A DNA stretch of 64,000 nucleotides from contig VZRZ01002229.1 of the NCBI GenBank assembly GCA_013398175.1, positions 169,899-233,898 on the forward strand, given 5' to 3'. The notes beneath the pieces are model-generated. The model saw only the letters and a list, made by a program, of their open reading frames with translations. It had not been told where the DNA came from and ran no database searches. Positions 61,801-64,000 of this stretch are shown here, one piece after another; the stretch's first letter is position 1, and each line of letters opens with the position of its first letter. A program made the translations under genes and the position numbers. Source of the DNA: Climacteris rufus (Eukaryota; Chordata; Aves; Passeriformes; Climacteridae).

Positions 61801-63735
61801 TTTTCAGTGCTGGTGGCTGAGTGAGGACCTGCATTGGTGCAAAGGTTGAAATGTTACATCATGTTGACAGAGGTAAATGTGAAGCTGTGGTCGTGGCAGC
61901 TGTGGGAGAACAACAGGTCACTGCTGAGGTAATATCATTTATCACTCAGTCCCCACCTCACCACTCAAAGGTTTTACAAAGCAGATTAGAGTTCTAAGCT
62001 TGCTTTCTTCACCACATTTGGAGAAAAATTAAAAATCTCATTATCCACAGACCATGTATATGATCTACATGTACAGAATGCAAGCCTAATTTTCCATGGT
62101 TCTTGTGTAATGAACATTGTGTGTGTGCAGAGCAGTTCAGATGACACATTTTCTTCACAATGAAAAGGAAAACGCAAGAATTGTATGACAGATTAAATAC
62201 TAACTGGATTTTACCCCCAAAGCCTTCCAGCCAGCTGTTTAGCTTTGACTTCTCAGTAAAAATATGTTTTTAAAAGAGGAGGTACAAGTATTTGTGCAAA
62301 GGATCTTCATTAGAAAACTTATATCTGAATTTGGGGCTTTTCTTTGATCAAAGTCTCTTCAATTGATTTATCTTTGTTGGATCCCTATAGATCAGGTAAA
62401 TATAGTACCCCATTTCACAGATGATTAACTAAGGCACAGAAATCAAAGCCAGGTGAAATTACTGAATTCTTCTTTGCTTTTCTCTCTTTTCTAAATAATG
62501 TCTGACTAGCTCACAGCAATGGAGGTTAATATTTCAAAAATATTTTTATTAATATGGACAAGCTGGATTATTTGTTTTCTCAGTTTCTCCAGGTGGAGAG
62601 GAATGAAAGGATTGGGCTCTTCCAAGCAGGAATCTGACTTTTAACACGTAGAAATAGCTTGGGCTGCTGCTTCACACAGCCACCATTCAGCAGCCATTTC
62701 CTATTCCATATGCAGTGCTTCACGAAAAGGTAGCAAAAGGACCTTTTGAATGTGGGGATTACAACTTCAAGGTGTTGTGTGCTCAGTAAAATGTCACTTA
62801 TTACCATGTGGGACACACTGAGCATCTCGGAGGATGATCTAGGATTTGACAGCTGACACGGGGATTTTTGCTAAGGAAGCTGACAAGTGTTTTACTGCAT
62901 GAGTGATTGGAAGGAAAACCACAGAAAATGGGTGGCTCAGTCTCTCCAGGGGTTTGGCACCAAAGCAGGAATGAAACAGCAGTGGGAAGGACAACAGAGA
63001 TGTTAATTTGAAAGAAAGCAGTGAGTTAAATTGACTTTCCAGGTGTTCAAGGGAGCAGAGAATAAAAGCATTCACCTTACAGTGGGAGGCAGAAAGAGCA
63101 AAGAGTGATTTTGGAGAGAGATCTGCTCAAAGAGGGGGAGTCTGGAAACTGCAGCCAGTGAAGGGCTACTTGAGGACATGCCTGGAGTGGTGGTGGATGC
63201 TGATAAGGAGACACAGAGATGTAATTAGATACCTGTTGATATTAAATGTATTAAATTCCATATCACATTTAAAAGAAGAATGGCCAAGTGATACAGTAGG
63301 CTTAGAAATTCAGGAGAATTGACAGCTCTGCCACCAGAATGCCACTAGCACAGCATGGCAGTGAAAACACACTTTTTGCATAGTTTGTTCAAATCTACAT
63401 GATTTTCTAATAATTATTTTTAAAAGCATTTAACATAAAAAATATTTAGTATCTTCTACTTGATAGCTGTTTTTTTCCACAGCTGAAAGAACAAAGCTTA
63501 CATTTTTGAAAGTGATTAATGAATTGAGTGTTTTTGTATTGAGGTACCTATCTTAAAACTACTTTTAAAATCTGCTTTTCTTCGGAAAAAACTTTAAATT
63601 TTAGAAATACTTAAGAACAGGTTTCCTTAAGATGTCTCTTTCAGGGCAGCATATATGGCATCCTCTCTGGATGGGAGAGAGGAATGCACTGCTGAGTTGG
63701 CAAATTTTTACAGAATTTTTTGCTCATCCCTACAG
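43808..63735 (+). CDS. CCDC60: CCDC60-like gene, partial, runs off the right edge
   Basis: Nine + strand exons (43808-43870, 44795-44847, 45469-45558, 53590-53693, 56816-56995, 58622-58729, 59689-59788, 60958-61169, 63645-63735) join with matching phases at every junction, giving about 333 codons; the last six are the firm part. The product is helical, Lys/Glu-rich and has no signal peptide or membrane segment; most of it looks cytosolic. In human the same-strand neighbour downstream of HSPB8 is CCDC60, a protein of about 550 residues of unknown function. The name rests on synteny, strand and multi-exon structure, not on alignment. The start codon is not fixed and the 3' exons lie outside the window. 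Confidence 0.6.
44795..44847 (+). CDS. CCDC60: Possible CCDC60-like exon
   Basis: Ends at a consensus donor CAA|GTAAGT and encodes PEQWFITECIFREEQLQ after two leading bases; joined to the previous exon the boundary codon is GAC (Asp). The acceptor (GAAAGCACAG) is weak. A longer version from 44752 after ACTTCAG, adding GFLWVCAFLGGESTD, is also open but in phase 0 and would not join the exon at 43808. Confidence 0.42.
45469..45558 (+). CDS. CCDC60: Possible CCDC60-like exon
   Basis: Thirty codons reading EPGKRLVPFRERGMDLSQGR and ending HRNFSQ, between acceptor CTTTGTCTGATCCACAG and donor CAG|GTAAGG. Phase 0 at both ends fits the exons on either side. An alternative acceptor at 45443 (TTATTTTCAG) leaves a start that needs a different upstream phase. 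A second possible donor (CAAG|GTAGGG near 45525) is not compatible with the next exon. Confidence 0.42.
46195..46280 (+). repeat. A-rich low-complexity stretch
   Basis: Interspersed AAAC, AAAG and AAAAAC units with a G run in the middle. Low complexity; no coding potential. Confidence 0.75.
47840..47895 (+). repeat. (AAT/ATT)n AT-rich repeat
   Basis: Imperfect AATAAT/TTATTT units over about 55 bp. Simple sequence inside the proposed intron. Confidence 0.7.
53590..53693 (+). CDS. CCDC60: CCDC60-like exon
   Basis: Acceptor TTGTGCTCCTGCAG and strong donor ATAG|GTAAGG enclose 104 nt open in phase 0: RIARTSRILQVLRTSILLNG, then QKDRPSSTMVTPQN plus two bases. The other two frames contain stops. 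The two trailing bases are completed by the single leading base of the next exon to give AGG (Arg). Confidence 0.62.
55989..56140 (-). mobile_element. CR1 LINE fragment, - orientation, intronic
   Basis: TTACAGAATCACAGAATAAG, then GAGTTGGAAGGGACCCACAA, GGATCATTGAGTTCAACTCC and TGGCCCTGCACAGAACCCTC are the reverse complement of an avian CR1 3' end. It is 5'-truncated and lies in the intron between the exons at 53590 and 56816, antisense to the gene. Confidence 0.88.
56816..56995 (+). CDS. CCDC60: CCDC60-like exon
   Basis: 180 nt between TTTTTGGCAG and a consensus donor ACAT|GTAAGT, with a CACTGACC branch-point-like sequence 25 nt upstream. It reads HHLSSVKQGGEYCHILGQAS, then LERKSTLKAAQQAQGTREKT and ends SDVEESKEQIN plus two bases. 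The Lys/Glu/Gln-rich helix and acidic end look coding. One leading and two trailing bases match both neighbours. Confidence 0.8.
58622..58729 (+). CDS. CCDC60: CCDC60-like exon
   Basis: 108 nt after an excellent acceptor (TTCTTCTTTCCCACAG) and before AAAAAG|GTAAAT. It reads SQSHEEVREEKKKMTLQSFI, then TVYTSVWSPSHPGAK plus two bases. The first base completes ATG (Met) with the preceding exon. The strongly charged first half continues the helix of the previous exon. Confidence 0.82.
59522..59561 (+). repeat. 20-bp tandem duplication
   Basis: Two adjacent 20-bp copies of AAAACYTTGAGAGGTGTCTA, differing at one base. Intronic. Confidence 0.85.
59689..59788 (+). CDS. CCDC60: CCDC60-like exon
   Basis: 100 nt between TTTCTCCTCTTGCCAG and TTCAAG|GTGAAG. 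The first base completes AGT (Ser); then EHLFQQLCATHWLLEALTLK and SNSLIHSILLEFK follow, ending in phase 0. It is a leucine-rich helical segment. The frame stays open through the following intron to 60082, so intron retention would not truncate at once here. Confidence 0.82.
59990..60082 (+). other. Possible alternative terminal exon
   Basis: A good acceptor (CATCCTCCTCTCTTATTGCAG) is followed by a phase-0 frame, VVEPGEKTEIPAKPTCVSFP onward, closing at TAA 60080-60082, with an AATAAA at 60065-60070. Splicing from the exon at 59689 would give a shortened protein. The constitutive route is more likely the exon at 60958, which is also in phase 0 and looks more clearly coding. Confidence 0.22.
60315..60355 (+). 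repeat. 25-bp-period short tandem repeat
   Basis: TTTCAACATTTTTTTA occurs at 60315-60330 and 60340-60355, with unrelated sequence between. Intronic. Confidence 0.8.
60958..61169 (+). CDS. CCDC60: CCDC60-like exon, clearest coding block
   Basis: Seventy codons plus two bases. It reads HALLHSKLPLRKELLESFER, VLGLFSSCQKGKKDPKNEVE, AKAENVMQKYKYLSASSVPA and LPIHPGWFHK. There is no ATG near its start, so it is missed by start-codon-based searches. The acceptor is CTGACAG after a T-rich stretch; the donor GGA|GTAAAG is non-consensus on the exon side. Unspliced, the frame would read Glu and then stop at TAA 61171-61173. The next exon supplies G to complete GAG (Glu) and continues the frame, favouring use of the donor. 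Confidence 0.8.
63645..63735 (+). CDS. CCDC60: CCDC60-like exon, last in the window
   Basis: 91 nt between AAGATGTCTCTTTCAG and CTACAG|GTAAAA. After one base that completes the preceding Glu codon it reads AAYMASSLDGREECTAELAN and FYRIFCSSLQ, ending in phase 0. The other frames carry stops. The gene continues beyond 64000. Confidence 0.75.
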
Positions 63736-64000
63736 GTAAAACATGAAGAGGTGCCAAAAGGTATCCATAAACAAAAAGTTGGTTAAGAAGGTTGGACTGC
63801 AGGTATGTTACATGATGGGTTTCTGGATGACAAGGGGAAGCAACTCATCAGAACAGAGCTTATGGGTTTTTTTTTCTTTCTTTTTATTCTTTATTCCACC
63901 AAACAACTGAATTCAGCATTCAGTAAATTCAGGTAACATGTACAATTTTTTACATGGGTGTCAGAATAACCACTTTACTGCTGTGCAGGCAGTATGTACT

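Noticed and set aside
63736..63805. Exon starting after CATCCCTACAG and ending CTGCAG|GTATGT
   Set aside because: All three frames between these sites contain stops. The CTACAG|GTAAAA is better read as the donor of the exon at 63645-63735.
1..64000. tRNA, rRNA, CRISPR arrays, intact transposons or endogenous retroviruses
   Set aside because: No tRNA box A/B pair with a cloverleaf, no spaced direct-repeat array, and no transposase, reverse transcriptase or retroviral coding motif were seen. Only short CR1 ends are present.

Overview
The window looks like bird nuclear DNA, probably from a songbird. The evidence is a vertebrate three-exon small heat-shock gene, several truncated CR1 retrotransposon ends of the avian type, short GC-rich introns around the first gene, and a switch from GC-rich to AT-rich DNA near the middle. 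There is no bacterial organisation, so most long open frames, especially in the GC-rich first third, are chance.

Layout. Positions 1-830 are GC-rich upstream DNA with several E-boxes, followed by a TATA box (831-838) and a dimeric heat-shock element (866-875). HSPB8 (Hsp22) is complete on the + strand: coding exons 1338-1716, 2748-2811 and 3695-3854, with a poly(A) signal at 4401-4406. Positions 4430-20040 are GC-rich intergenic DNA with CR1 fragments, a 22-bp tandem repeat, a CpG- and G-rich patch (about 14.0-14.85 kb) and an 89-base assembly gap inside a poly-A tract. From about 21 kb the DNA becomes AT-rich and no gene is recognised until about 36-40 kb.

The second gene is a multi-exon + strand gene read here by matching splice sites and reading phases. 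Six exons form a phase-consistent chain: 53590-53693, 56816-56995, 58622-58729, 59689-59788, 60958-61169 and 63645-63735. Weaker upstream exons lie at 43808, 44795 and 45469, an isolated coiled-coil-like exon at 40510, and more speculative ones from 36768. The gene runs off the right edge. In mammals the next protein gene downstream of HSPB8 in the same orientation is CCDC60, so I call this a partial CCDC60 orthologue from position and gene structure. I could not confirm it by alignment.

The two genes are not known to act together. HSPB8 is a cytosolic chaperone of the BAG3 selective-autophagy pathway. CCDC60 is a poorly understood coiled-coil protein. I found no tRNA, rRNA, CRISPR array, intact transposon or provirus. 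The least explained items are the exon-poor 5' half of the second gene, the CpG-rich patch at 14.65 kb, and the poly-A-flanked gap.
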